Below are positions 8,200-17,548 of a DNA stretch of 63,059 bases, piece by piece. Source of the DNA: an uncultured Butyrivibrio sp. (GTDB lineage: Bacteria; Bacillota; Clostridia; Lachnospirales; Lachnospiraceae); the NCBI GenBank assembly GCA_947167765.1, contig CAMVJI010000004.1, positions 1 to 63,059 on the forward strand, written 5' to 3'. Made by a program: the position numbers and the translations under genes. A model generated the notes under the pieces. The model was not told the origin of the DNA. It saw only the letters and a list, made by a program, of their open reading frames with translations, and did no database searches. Numbering within the stretch: position 1 is the first letter of the stretch; the number at the start of each line of letters is the position of its first letter.

Positions 8200-8562
8200 A
8201 TGAGAAAACCAGTATTGAGTTATCCACGTTTAAAAGAACTTAGAGAACAAAAAGGATGGAGCAAGAATTACGCTGCTGAAGAAATGGGCATAGCACAGAG
8301 TGTATACTTGCGATACGAGAGTGGAGAATCAAAACCATCATACTCTGCAATAAGAAATATGGCTCTTACTCTAGGAACTTCTGTAGAGTACCTAACAAAC
8401 AAAGTTGATGATCCTTCACCACGAGAAGTGGTTATTAACCTAAGAGATTCCAAATTGTCACAAATAATTGAATCATACCCTTCCCTTGATCAGAAGGAAA
8501 AAGAATTGCTTTACAAATACGCTGTTAAGCTGAGCAAATCTAAAGATGAAGGGAATATATAG
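8200..8562 (+). CDS. XRE-family helix-turn-helix regulator
   Basis: The 120-residue protein carries a Cro/cI-type HTH at residues 9-65 (LKELREQKGWSKNYAAEEMG, then YESGESKPSYSAIRNMA and LGTSVEYL). The C-terminal half (SPREVVINLRDSKL..YAVKLSKSK) is helical and probably mediates dimerisation. It is divergent from the Rpn operon, and its stop lies 11 bases from the end of the glycan operon on the other strand. A plus-strand TATAAT at 8154-8159 lies 40 bases upstream of the start without a clear -35. GGGGGA precedes the ATG. Its target is unknown; the bounding operons are candidates by position only. Confidence 0.85.
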   Translation: MRKPVLSYPRLKELREQKGWSKNYAAEEMGIAQSVYLRYESGESKPSYSAIRNMALTLGTSVEYLTNKVDDPSPREVVINLRDSKLSQIIESYPSLDQKEKELLYKYAVKLSKSKDEGNI

Positions 8563-8573
8563 AGCGTATATCT

Positions 8574-9269
8574 CTAGACAGAAGCCCCCTCATTTCCAAC
8601 GTCGCCTTTTAAGACATTTTGTTCAATCTTAAATTCTCTGAGTGCTGCTCCATAAAAGGAATTAAATTGTTCGATTAAATTAGCGATTGGTACTATTCTT
8701 ATTTCTGGCTTCTCGGATTCCTGGGTTTTCCCACAAAACACATAGCTAAGACTTGGGCATTCCATTTGAAACGACATAGATAAATCAAAGAGAAAATGAT
8801 GTTTACTAGCATTATCACAGTCTATAAGCCCCTTAAAAAAATCATGATATGAGTCATAACACCATCTAAAAGGATTATCTTTCTTTTCATACAACTGATT
8901 GTACTTACTTATACCTCCAATCTCGTAGATATTATCATTTGCCATACATGTCAGAATGATAAGCATATCACAAGTAACTCGTAGATCATGAATAACTCTT
9001 CTGCATAATTGATGATACTTAAAAAAACATTTATTAGCATCAACTGGATTTCTCGCACTGCTAGTTGAGTAGTTCATTCTCAATTTCTCATGTAAAGCGT
9101 ATATCTCATCCAAATCCTTATTGATCAATTCCAGACCATATACAATATTAATTAGTTTAGGCACAACATCTGTCTTTCCACAGAAAGAATCTGGCATCCC
9201 AGCAATAAAGCTGATATTGAATAGCCCATTTGTTGCTCCAGTGTTAATATGACCTACATTTTCTTCCAT
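8574..9269 (-). CDS. Unknown protein at the 3' end of the glycan operon
   Basis: The 231-residue protein is not recognised. It reads as a soluble, largely helical protein with several Cys and His residues (CFFKYHQLCRRVIHDLRVTCDML; KHHFLFDLSMSF). The start chosen is the ATG at 9269, behind GGATGG; a GTG at 9284 would add five residues. Either start overlaps the end of the upstream SDR gene, which implies translational coupling and membership of the operon. It has no signal peptide, no clear membrane span and no accessory IYGAG module. The body region near HDLRVTCDMLIILTCMANDN could be a short hydrophobic core helix. Confidence 0.65.
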   Translation of the reverse strand: MEENVGHINTGATNGLFNISFIAGMPDSFCGKTDVVPKLINIVYGLELINKDLDEIYALHEKLRMNYSTSSARNPVDANKCFFKYHQLCRRVIHDLRVTCDMLIILTCMANDNIYEIGGISKYNQLYEKKDNPFRWCYDSYHDFFKGLIDCDNASKHHFLFDLSMSFQMECPSLSYVFCGKTQESEKPEIRIVPIANLIEQFNSFYGAALREFKIEQNVLKGDVGNEGASV

Positions 9270-10276
9270 AAACAATCCATCCACTCAATCATTCGTTTAA
9301 ACATCTCTTCAAGTCCAACAGATGGCTCCCATCCTAATTCATTTATCTTTTGAGTAGATAAATTCATATGAAGAACAGGTGCATACCCAAAGCTCTGCGC
9401 ATTACTTTCCTCATCTATTTCAACATCTATCTTCCCATCTGCACATTTTTCCGCTACCAACTTAGCCATCTCATAAATCGAACAATAGGTTTCTTCATTG
9501 GCAACATTGTACGCCTCACCAGCTTTTCCTCGAAGCATTGCAATAATGATTGCACTAACAGCGTCGTCAATATACAGATAATTTCTCTTTGTCTCGCCTT
9601 TTGTATGTAATACAATGTTGCGTCCTTCAATGGCACATCTTGCAAATTCGGCAAAAACCCTGCCATCATTGTATTCAACTCCAGGTCCAAATGTCTGAGT
9701 AAGTCTTAAAACAATAGCCGGAACTCCATATTGGGAGTAGTAAGAAGCGCAAAGGTTTTCGCACACTCTCTTGCTCTCAGGATAGCTACTTCTTGGAGAC
9801 ATCGTATCCAAATTACTAGCATGAAGTTCATCTATCTTCTCATCTGTAGTAGGCGCGCCATATACTTCCATGGTGGATAGATAAACTATTCTTTCAACAT
9901 TGCAACGCCTTGCCAGCTCTAGAATCCTTTCGGTTCCATGTATTGAAGTCATAGCTACTCCCACAGGGTCCTGAACAAAAGCCTTGCTGGACGTATTAGC
10001 TGCGGCATGGACAATATAGTCAATTTGCCTGTCTGCAATTTCCAAATTGGTTATATCTGAAACTACTATCTCAATGTTCTTGGTATCATCAAAACACTTT
10101 TGAGCCTTTTCCAAATTTCTTACAGCGGCCATTACTTTAGCGCCACATTGTGAAAGTGTAACACAAAGCTTTCTACCTATAAGCCCCGTAGCTCCAGTGA
10201 CAAGAACGGTTTTTCCATTCAGCTTTTCATATAATTCTTCAATATTATTCTCATTCGTACCCATATATCTGTCCAT
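9254..10276 (-). CDS. NAD-dependent epimerase/dehydratase (extended SDR)
   Basis: The 340-residue protein shows an extended-SDR Rossmann fold: TGATGLIGRKL near residue 26 for NAD(P), VHAAANTSS, the active-site serine region LSTMEVYG, and YPESKR holding the catalytic Tyr-x-x-x-Lys. The segment RLTQTFGPGV is typical of nucleotide-sugar epimerases, dehydratases and decarboxylases. It overlaps the end of the TarI-like gene by 26 bases. The ATG at 10276 has AGAGG nine bases upstream; an ATG at 10264 is an alternative. Pairing of a cytidylyltransferase with an SDR recalls Bcs1-type CDP-ribitol enzymes, but this SDR is the extended, sugar-nucleotide kind, so the substrate is open. Confidence 0.8.
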   Translation of the reverse strand: MDRYMGTNENNIEELYEKLNGKTVLVTGATGLIGRKLCVTLSQCGAKVMAAVRNLEKAQKCFDDTKNIEIVVSDITNLEIADRQIDYIVHAAANTSSKAFVQDPVGVAMTSIHGTERILELARRCNVERIVYLSTMEVYGAPTTDEKIDELHASNLDTMSPRSSYPESKRVCENLCASYYSQYGVPAIVLRLTQTFGPGVEYNDGRVFAEFARCAIEGRNIVLHTKGETKRNYLYIDDAVSAIIIAMLRGKAGEAYNVANEETYCSIYEMAKLVAEKCADGKIDVEIDEESNAQSFGYAPVLHMNLSTQKINELGWEPSVGLEEMFKRMIEWMDCLWKKM

Positions 10277-10976
10277 TCTCTCGAGCCTCTAGTAGTGCTC
10301 TCATTGTATAGAAATCATCCGGTGTTGTTATCTTAATGTTCTCATAGGGGCCATCTATCATATGAAGCTCCCTACCAAAATTTTTCATTAAGGTACAGGA
10401 ATCAATTGAGTCTTTTACACCCTTTGATAAAGCTTCCTCATGAACTGCAAGGATATCATCCAACCAAAATGATTGTGGAGCCTTCGCCACCCTGGAATGA
10501 GCTCTTGATGGAACATGCTCAACTCCCATATCTTCATTAACAACTACTATTGTTTCCTTAACAACTCCAGCAGTTATTGCAGAACCATATTCTTTTACAC
10601 ATCTGATATTCTCACTGATAAGTTCTGATGTGATCATGGGCCTTACACCATCATGAATAAGAACAATGGCTTTGTCATTTGCCGCAATCTCTTTTGCTGC
10701 CATAAGGCCATTGTAAATCGAAAGCTGGCCAGTTTCCCCTCCAGGGACTATCTTTCTAACCTTATTTATCCTGAACTTATATAGAAGCTTTTCAAGATGA
10801 GGTATCCACTCTTCAACACAAGCGATCACCACAGCATCTATGTCTGGATTATCTTCGAAGTGTTCCAACGTATGGATAATGATTGGCTTATTGTATAGCT
10901 CCAAAAACTGTTTTGGTCTCTCTTTGCTATGCATTCTGGCACCAACACCACCAGCAAAAATAACTCCTATATTCAT
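10251..10976 (-). CDS. TarI-like CDP-alditol cytidylyltransferase
   Basis: The 241-residue protein has AGGVGARMHSKERPKQFLEL at the N terminus, VLIHDGVRPMI in the middle and YENIKITTPDDFYTM near the end. The HDGVRP form and the ENIKITTPDD ending are closer to TarI/Bcs1 ribitol-5-phosphate cytidylyltransferases than to isoprenoid IspD. The ATG at 10976 is chosen because GGAGGGACT precedes it; a frame-open extension to 11006 lacks a site. It follows two CDP-glycerol-type phosphotransferase genes, which would consume a CDP-alditol. That pathway link is inference from context. Confidence 0.85.
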   Translation of the reverse strand: MNIGVIFAGGVGARMHSKERPKQFLELYNKPIIIHTLEHFEDNPDIDAVVIACVEEWIPHLEKLLYKFRINKVRKIVPGGETGQLSIYNGLMAAKEIAANDKAIVLIHDGVRPMITSELISENIRCVKEYGSAITAGVVKETIVVVNEDMGVEHVPSRAHSRVAKAPQSFWLDDILAVHEEALSKGVKDSIDSCTLMKNFGRELHMIDGPYENIKITTPDDFYTMRALLEARENGQIYGYE

Positions 10977-11002
10977 AGTCCCTCCGATGTCATACTTATT
11001 TA

Positions 11003-12547
11003 TCAACTATTGCCAAGAACAAACCGTTCAACTACTCGTTTTGAATTACACCCATCTCTATACTTCTGCATTTCGTCCATCAGCAAATGTCTTTTGGGTG
11101 CGCTGTTGTCAACATCATTAGATATGTCCTCTATAAACTGACAAAGGTCTTCAAAATTATAGAGCTCTTCTCCCGGAAGATAATCTCGTAATGGCTGAAG
11201 CGCTATTCCTCTGGATCCATCATAAGCTTCAAGATCATTAAGCAAAAATCCCATTGGTCTGTCCAAAGCCAGATAATCAATTGCAACGGAAGAATAGTCA
11301 CTAATAACAGCATCTGCACCTTTAAGCAACTGATTGATATTTAGCATCTTCTTATCTAAATCATCATTCTCGATAAGAATAATATTCTTTGGATTTCCTA
11401 TATTAACTACTTCCCTCTTCTGGAATGGATGGAGCTTTATAACTAATACTTCATCCTTGGCGAAAAGAAGCTCATCCAGCTCTTTCATTTTTTCTATAGT
11501 ATCAACTACTGGTAAGCCTGTAGTCCCTCCCATAGAATACTCATTAAGATTTCCCAGACCGCTTCTGGACTCACGAAAAGTCGGAAGCCAATATATATAC
11601 TTTTTTCCACTGGGTACATCGAAATTCTGGCATAACAAATCTTTATCCGAATTCACAACCCAGTCGGTCTTAGGATTACCTGTCACAACTAACTGCTCAT
11701 CTCTGAGTCCAAACAGATCCGCATGATATCTGGCATATAATTCACCAGAAACTGTCATGTAATCATAACGCCTTTCGCATCGAACGTGATTTACTCTGTT
11801 TTTAAAACCACTTCCATGCCAAAGCTGTACTCTTATCTGGTCAGATCGACAATTGCGGACAAATCCGTAGGCATCTGTGAAAAAAAAGCACTTTGCCAGG
11901 CATAAGTTCTCATAATACTTATCTCTTTGCTCTTCAACATCTGACACCGACCACAAGTATGATATGAATTCTACGTTGGCATATTTCTGATATTCAACAA
12001 ACTTACTTGGATCATATACGAACCATACTAGTTTATGGGATTTATTTAGTCCTACAGATAGCATGTAATCAAAAAGAGCTTTCGCATTATCGCCGAAGTC
12101 CATTCCCTCCACATACTGAGTAACATGAGGGCCACTTCTAAAAACGACAATATTCTTAAGCTCAGTATTTTTGTACTTTTCTCTATAAGAAGCTTCTATC
12201 CTGGCTTCTTTATTCAAAAAATAATAAACGCAGTCTCTATTATTTAACGAAGAAAATGTTTTTAACTCATCAAATAATTCCCTATAAAAATCATCTACAA
12301 TAACTATCGGGTAATCGCTGGTTTCATTATCTATGAGGTATTGTTCTCCACAAACAGAGATTGTCTCATCACCAAGCACTATGTCTTTTTGATCTCTAGC
12401 ATTAGTATTGATAACGCAAAGAATACGTCCATTCATTTTGTAGTCACTGTAAAACTCCTTAAGAATGGACACATCTCTTCCTACGCATATTACTTTCTTG
12501 TCATCATCATGAAGAGATTGGCAATCATCAATGTATGTCAGTTTCAT
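11003..12547 (-). CDS. CDP-glycerol-type glycerophosphotransferase with diverged N-terminal module
   Basis: The 514-residue protein has a Glyphos_transf (TagB/TagF-like) domain from about residue 130: FRSGPHVTQYVEGMDFGD, VQLWHGSGFKNR, VTGNPKTDW, KLHPFQ and ISDYSSVAIDYLALDRP. The histidines in WHG and HPF match the family's catalytic or binding histidines. Such enzymes transfer glycerol- or ribitol-phosphate from CDP carriers onto glycans. Residues 17-115 form a diverged Rossmann-like module (KKVICVGRD..). It is a tandem paralogue of the next gene, with two bases between them. No membrane anchor is seen. Confidence 0.85.
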   Translation of the reverse strand: MKLTYIDDCQSLHDDDKKVICVGRDVSILKEFYSDYKMNGRILCVINTNARDQKDIVLGDETISVCGEQYLIDNETSDYPIVIVDDFYRELFDELKTFSSLNNRDCVYYFLNKEARIEASYREKYKNTELKNIVVFRSGPHVTQYVEGMDFGDNAKALFDYMLSVGLNKSHKLVWFVYDPSKFVEYQKYANVEFISYLWSVSDVEEQRDKYYENLCLAKCFFFTDAYGFVRNCRSDQIRVQLWHGSGFKNRVNHVRCERRYDYMTVSGELYARYHADLFGLRDEQLVVTGNPKTDWVVNSDKDLLCQNFDVPSGKKYIYWLPTFRESRSGLGNLNEYSMGGTTGLPVVDTIEKMKELDELLFAKDEVLVIKLHPFQKREVVNIGNPKNIILIENDDLDKKMLNINQLLKGADAVISDYSSVAIDYLALDRPMGFLLNDLEAYDGSRGIALQPLRDYLPGEELYNFEDLCQFIEDISNDVDNSAPKRHLLMDEMQKYRDGCNSKRVVERFVLGNS

Positions 12548-12549
12548 TT

Positions 12550-14091
12550 TTAATCCTTTGCAATTCCAAGCGCATTAAGTACTCTCAGAGAATTCTTATC
12601 ATCTCTATAGGCATGCATCTTAGCCAGCAGTGCTTTCCTCTTTTCTGCGGCATAATCATCGCCTTCAGCAATAGATCTGATAAATCTCATAAACTCATCA
12701 TAATCATCTATTAACGCTCCTGGCAACCAGTCTCTAATTGGAGAAAATACGAATCCCCTATTTTTTTCGTAGTCATCTGCGTCATCTAATGTAAACGCAA
12801 GCGGTCGGTCTAAAAGTAGATAGTCCACTGCAACAGAAGAATAGTCTGAAATAAGTGCATCAGCATATGCCAGTACTCTGTTTATTGGAACATCCTGGCT
12901 ATTGAGCGTTTCATTCTCTAAGAAAACAATATTCGAGAATTTCTCCTTTGTTACTTTATCCCTGTCCTGAACAGGATGAAGTTTGATCACCATGCAAGTG
13001 TCTACACTCTTAAGATATTCATTGAGCCCATTCATTTGCTCTAAAGTATCTACTACTGGTATACCAGTTTCGTTGTCATAGGCCTTGTCATTAACAATTG
13101 CAATCTTACCAACCGCTGTCCTAAATGTTGGAAGCCAAAAGATATAATGCCCAGCCTTGGGGATATTTAACTTAGAATTCCAATCTTCAATCGGATGATA
13201 AATCCAATCGTCCTTAGGATTACCAGTTACACGAATCTGGTCTTTTCTTACTCCAAGTTCAGAAGAGTGAACTTCCGCATATAACTCACTGGAAACTGTG
13301 TGATACTCACACTTTTCCTCAAATCTGCTCTTTCCAGTCCTTGATTTAAATCCGCTGCCATGCCATAACTGAACCCTTATCTGGTCCTCTCTTGGATATC
13401 TGCAAAATGCGCATGCCTCAGTAAAGAAAATGTATTTTGCACGGCATAACGCGCGATAATATATGTCTCTCTCTTCCTTGTTTTCTGACACAGCCCAATC
13501 AAAAGAGATAAAGTGAACATTTTCATATTTATCTTCGATATGCTTAAACTCAGAAGGATTCTTTACCAACCACACCAACTCATATTTCTTGGTATAACCA
13601 TTTTCAGCCATATATTCAAAAAGAGCCCTGGCATTATCTGCAAAATCCCAGTTCCTAACATAATAAGATGCACCTGGTCCGCTTCTAAACAAAACAAGAT
13701 CAAGTAAAGGACTATCCTTATATATTTCATTGTAGTCCTGATAATATCCAGTATTCTTGTTTACAAAATAGTAAACATCATCGTCAGTCTTCTCCAGAGC
13801 CCCATCTCTTTTCATTGATTCATAGGAATTCTCATAATACCCAGTCGCCAAGATAAAGACTACCTTCTCATTAATATCTGCAATCTTACTGTTGCCGTAA
13901 ACATATAGTTCCTTGCCAAAAACTTCCTTTCGCCCCTGACGTTTAGAGTAATTATCTAGAACAAATTCTGGAAAAGGAAGTGTGGGATACTCGTCGTATA
14001 TTTCCTTCAGATATTCCTCTGAATATCCAGCTATTACAATCTTTTTATTCTCAAGACCCTCTATGTGCTCTTTCCTAAGTCGTACTAGCAT
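12550..14091 (-). CDS. CDP-glycerol-type glycerophosphotransferase, second paralogue
   Basis: The 513-residue protein has the same layout as its neighbour: an N-terminal Rossmann-like module at residues 15-110 (KKIVIAGYSEEYLKEIYDEY), then the Glyphos_transf domain with FRSGPGASYYVRNWDF, VQLWHGSGFKSR, VTGNPKDDW, KLHPVQ and ISDYSSVAVDYLLLDRP. Both copies keep the key histidines, so both are probably active. Two copies suggest either two successive phosphate-linked additions or two acceptors. Regions of difference are mostly in the N-terminal module and the loop after the second histidine motif. Confidence 0.85.
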   Translation of the reverse strand: MLVRLRKEHIEGLENKKIVIAGYSEEYLKEIYDEYPTLPFPEFVLDNYSKRQGRKEVFGKELYVYGNSKIADINEKVVFILATGYYENSYESMKRDGALEKTDDDVYYFVNKNTGYYQDYNEIYKDSPLLDLVLFRSGPGASYYVRNWDFADNARALFEYMAENGYTKKYELVWLVKNPSEFKHIEDKYENVHFISFDWAVSENKEERDIYYRALCRAKYIFFTEACAFCRYPREDQIRVQLWHGSGFKSRTGKSRFEEKCEYHTVSSELYAEVHSSELGVRKDQIRVTGNPKDDWIYHPIEDWNSKLNIPKAGHYIFWLPTFRTAVGKIAIVNDKAYDNETGIPVVDTLEQMNGLNEYLKSVDTCMVIKLHPVQDRDKVTKEKFSNIVFLENETLNSQDVPINRVLAYADALISDYSSVAVDYLLLDRPLAFTLDDADDYEKNRGFVFSPIRDWLPGALIDDYDEFMRFIRSIAEGDDYAAEKRKALLAKMHAYRDDKNSLRVLNALGIAKD

Positions 14092-14103
14092 ATGTGTCCC
14101 CCT

Positions 14104-15012
14104 TTATTTATCATATTTCCTGACAAAGTCTTCTATTGGAAGATACAGATCATCGTATCTCTCGCGAATGACATCATCATCCCAGTTCCACCATTGAATT
14201 CTGTTCAAAGCATCTATCTGCTCTTTTGTATATCTGTATCTAATTATTTTTGCTGGAACTCCAGCCACAATGGCATAGTCTGGAACATCCTTTGTGATAA
14301 TGGCGCCTGCCGCTGCAACAACTCCATTGCCAATATTGGAGTAATTGGTTATGATAACGTTTCTTCCAAGCCATACATCATTTCCTATCGTTATTCTTTT
14401 TCTGGATTCTGCATTAGGATGTGGCTGAACGCCTTCAAAATACCATCGTTTATCTCTATACTGTTCATAATCAGTCGTGTACTCATCCCATACCTGTCCA
14501 GCAAACATCATGGGATGAATGCTGATGTATTGCATCGGATGATTTGGAACCACGTCCACACCCTCGGCGAAGCAGCAGAAATTTCCAATCTTTTTTATCA
14601 GATAATGATTATGCGCTATTGGCCCATAAGAATACTTTCCAACCTCGGTAAAAACTCGTTCATAGTACCTATCAATATTACATAAGTCAATTATTGCTTC
14701 TTCTTTGAAATATTCCAAACATAGATTTCTTAGTTCCTTGTATATTTTAGGATTTATACATGACAAAACTACCACATATTCCTGATCCGATAGTCCCTCC
14801 AAAAATGACAACGGATGGATGCTGTCAATTGCTTTACATAATTGATTATCAAGAACATACGCCGGAGTAATATTCATTTCTTCAATCAGAACGTTTTCCA
14901 CTATGCGGCCAGCATGTCCATAGGGAAAAACCACCAACTTTCTATTCTTGCCTTGCTTTTCAGTCTTTATCGCTTCCTCTAATACCTTTTTGATATCTGC
15001 TCTGTTCATCAT
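14104..15012 (-). CDS. PglD-like two-part acetyltransferase with CatB-type left-handed beta-helix
   Basis: The 302-residue protein has an N-terminal Rossmann-like module at residues 23-115 (RKLVVFPYGHAGRIVENVL..) and a C-terminal hexapeptide-repeat acyltransferase with FAEGVDVVPNHPMQYIS, IGNDVWLGRNVII and AGVPAKIIRYRY. This order is that of PglD-type sugar N-acetyltransferases, whose N-terminal domain binds the nucleotide-sugar; the helix is closest to CatB/LbH O- or N-acetyltransferases. It would use acetyl-CoA in the cytosol, possibly on the amino sugar made by the DegT aminotransferase of the same operon. That substrate is inference. Confidence 0.8.
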   Translation of the reverse strand: MMNRADIKKVLEEAIKTEKQGKNRKLVVFPYGHAGRIVENVLIEEMNITPAYVLDNQLCKAIDSIHPLSFLEGLSDQEYVVVLSCINPKIYKELRNLCLEYFKEEAIIDLCNIDRYYERVFTEVGKYSYGPIAHNHYLIKKIGNFCCFAEGVDVVPNHPMQYISIHPMMFAGQVWDEYTTDYEQYRDKRWYFEGVQPHPNAESRKRITIGNDVWLGRNVIITNYSNIGNGVVAAAGAIITKDVPDYAIVAGVPAKIIRYRYTKEQIDALNRIQWWNWDDDVIRERYDDLYLPIEDFVRKYDK

Positions 15013-15029
15013 CTTTACCCTAAACTAGG

Positions 15030-16178
15030 TTACCAAATGCCTTTATACTCATATTTATCTGCCAACAACTCAATGATAGCCTTTGTCTTATTTGGCCCCA
15101 TTACAATTAAAAATCTGCTCCCTAATGGCACTTCGCCTAAAGTATATAATGGGTATCCCCAACTATTACATTTTTCCCTGCTTCGGTCGCCAGATATAAC
15201 AAACCCTTTTAAATTTTGCATAAACTCCTTGTAATAGCAGAACACTCTTCCAGCCTCTTTGCCCGCTCCATAAATATAAAAAGGCCTTTTAGAACTAAAA
15301 TACTCTATTAAATCTTCTTCCGTTAGCTTTGTACTTGGGATAAACTTGCACTCAGCGATTCTTCTCTCAACCACTTCTCTTTCCACTGGTTCTTCTGGGA
15401 AGCTTTTTCCAAACTCGGATTCATAATATTCCCTAATTAATTGTATCGGATACTTATAGTGTTCCTTAACGTAGTTATAGACAATTGGAAGTTGGATATT
15501 ATTATATCTATCTCTCAATGATCTCTTTTTAAAGATTGGAAGCCCATACTTTATTATGCCCACGTCACCATTATAAAAAATGTCATAAGTATCGCCCTTG
15601 CAATACGCATCAAATGTAAATCCACCATGTTTAAGGTATGAAAATAACCCTCTTTCAAATCCAGCGCAAACCTCATCATACCCAGCTTCTTGTAAGTAGC
15701 TATTTTCTACAAAGAACGAATACAGATTTCTATCTTTCCCTCGAATAACATTTTTTTCAAACACCAAAAAGTATGACTCGATATATTTATAAAACTCTCT
15801 ATTCACATAATGAATTCCCCAAAAATCCACATTCCTTCGGTGAAAATCATCAAACAGCTCCTTCATTGAAACAAACGGACCAAAAAAGCTGTCATTACAA
15901 AATATTACCTCCTCAAACTGTGAAAAAGTGTCTTTGTCAAAATAATGCAATAAAAAATCTGCATAAGCTCCTCCGTCATATCCTCTATTATCTCTAATAT
16001 ACAGCTCTTTATTTGTATACTTCTTAAGAGTCCTTTCTCCTTCTTCGGTGACAAAGCCATTTATAATAAAATAAATATCTACTCCAACAGAGATTAATTC
16101 CCTGCAAAGATGCTCGACATAACCATGAATTCTGCCCTCGATATCATATATCACAAAAAGACAAATCTTCTTACTCAT
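15030..16178 (-). CDS. RgpF-like rhamnan synthesis protein with C-terminal IYGAG module
   Basis: The 382-residue protein opens like the rhamnan synthesis protein F family (ICLFVIYDIEGRIHGYVEHL; IRDNRGYDGGAYADFL; EVIFCNDSFFGPF), cytosolic glycosyltransferases that extend rhamnose-rich wall polysaccharides. Residues 298-382 are a separate Rossmann-like module starting RPFYIYGAGKEAGRVF. Its ATG overlaps the stop of the GT4 gene upstream by four bases (ATGA), showing operon membership. The donor may not be rhamnose; no dTDP-rhamnose genes are in the window. Confidence 0.8.
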   Translation of the reverse strand: MSKKICLFVIYDIEGRIHGYVEHLCRELISVGVDIYFIINGFVTEEGERTLKKYTNKELYIRDNRGYDGGAYADFLLHYFDKDTFSQFEEVIFCNDSFFGPFVSMKELFDDFHRRNVDFWGIHYVNREFYKYIESYFLVFEKNVIRGKDRNLYSFFVENSYLQEAGYDEVCAGFERGLFSYLKHGGFTFDAYCKGDTYDIFYNGDVGIIKYGLPIFKKRSLRDRYNNIQLPIVYNYVKEHYKYPIQLIREYYESEFGKSFPEEPVEREVVERRIAECKFIPSTKLTEEDLIEYFSSKRPFYIYGAGKEAGRVFCYYKEFMQNLKGFVISGDRSREKCNSWGYPLYTLGEVPLGSRFLIVMGPNKTKAIIELLADKYEYKGIW

Positions 16179-17548
16179 AGTTTTTCTACCCTAGCTTCAA
16201 AGGCCTCCATTGAAAAAAACTTTTCATATGTATTTCTAGCACTATCCCTCATTTGGTCGAAGTCTTCCTCATTTGAAACAACCGTTTCAATACATCTTGC
16301 CAAATCCTTTGAATCACCTAATTTAAAGCTCATTCCATCTTTTCCTGGAACCATAAAATCAGATACACCTATCCCATCTGGATAAATGCATATTTTTCTG
16401 TTCATCATTCCTTCAATGATAGAAATACAAAGAGTCTCTGATCTGGATGAACAAATTATCGCATCGAATTGTGGATAAATGTCTTCTATTTCTTTATGTG
16501 TCATACTTCCCAGATATTTCACTGTTGGAAGTTTGCTAATACGCTCCATTTGAGCATTGGTAAAGCTATTATTTGGTGCTCTTCCAATAATCCAGAACTC
16601 GCATTTTGACAAACAATCATCAGTTAGTTGTTCAATCGCATCCAGCAAGATATCGCAACCTTTGATCTTATGAAATCCTCCAACAAAGGCAAAAATGAAT
16701 TTATCATTTTTTACCATTGTTGTTGAAGATGCAAAATCAGGAATTCCTAACGTTAGCAAATCGCATTTCTTATCTGGGTAATAAATCTTAAAATTGTCCC
16801 TTGCCAAATTACTAACCGCAAAGGCTTGGATATTTTCCATTTTTTCCCAAGGAATAAACCCATACTTTTTTTCAAATTCTTTATATATTGACTCACTTTC
16901 ATGTAGCCACCAAATAGTCTTCTTAGATAAACTACACTTTAGTGTATAAAACATAGCTTGATAGGTGTTTATAATAATATGACCAAATTCAACAAACCAT
17001 TCGTACCCGGAAAACTTATGGGTTTCAATAATGGGATCTATTACTAGTTCAATCCCCAATTCTAATACATATTTCGTGATATCCTCACTAGCTCGAGGTG
17101 TTATTATCCTTGTCCTATATCCTTGTTTTTGGTATGCGGATAAAGCATATATCCCTGCTAGCGTTCCCCCATCAAAGTTCATTCTCGTAGTAATCATTAG
17201 TACAGCATCATTACATTCTTTTTTCTCTTCAGGAAGAAAAACCTGTTGCCGTTCACCTGAATACACAATCATCAATTCATCTAGGCTGTAAATTTTACAT
17301 TCATCGACTTTCATGCCTATCAATTCGAGTCTGATTTCATTTACAAAGGTACTGGTTATCACGATATAGTCATAATCAACATCGCGTATCTGTTTTGGCT
17401 GATAAACAGAAAGACCAAAAGCCTCACCACTTAACTGTCCTGCCTTGTTATCCACTGCAAATAGAATATCTAAATCTTGTAAAGCATACAGTTTCTCAAT
17501 ATTCTTTTGTAAATAGCTACCCACTCCAAATAGAATCGCTTTAGCCAT
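16175..17548 (-). CDS. GT4-type glycosyltransferase with N-terminal Rossmann-like module
   Basis: The 457-residue protein begins with a Rossmann-like module at residues 1-95 (KAILFGVGSYLQKNIEKL..). From residue about 115 it is a GT-B glycosyltransferase of the GT4 kind: ITTRMNFDGGTLAGIY near the acceptor loop, FVGGFHKIKGCDILL at the start of the donor half, and the E-x7-E motif in SRSETLCISIIEGMM. It should be a retaining, metal-independent enzyme in the cytosol. Its start overlaps the WbsX gene by eight bases. Confidence 0.8.
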   Translation of the reverse strand: MAKAILFGVGSYLQKNIEKLYALQDLDILFAVDNKAGQLSGEAFGLSVYQPKQIRDVDYDYIVITSTFVNEIRLELIGMKVDECKIYSLDELMIVYSGERQQVFLPEEKKECNDAVLMITTRMNFDGGTLAGIYALSAYQKQGYRTRIITPRASEDITKYVLELGIELVIDPIIETHKFSGYEWFVEFGHIIINTYQAMFYTLKCSLSKKTIWWLHESESIYKEFEKKYGFIPWEKMENIQAFAVSNLARDNFKIYYPDKKCDLLTLGIPDFASSTTMVKNDKFIFAFVGGFHKIKGCDILLDAIEQLTDDCLSKCEFWIIGRAPNNSFTNAQMERISKLPTVKYLGSMTHKEIEDIYPQFDAIICSSRSETLCISIIEGMMNRKICIYPDGIGVSDFMVPGKDGMSFKLGDSKDLARCIETVVSNEEDFDQMRDSARNTYEKFFSMEAFEARVEKL

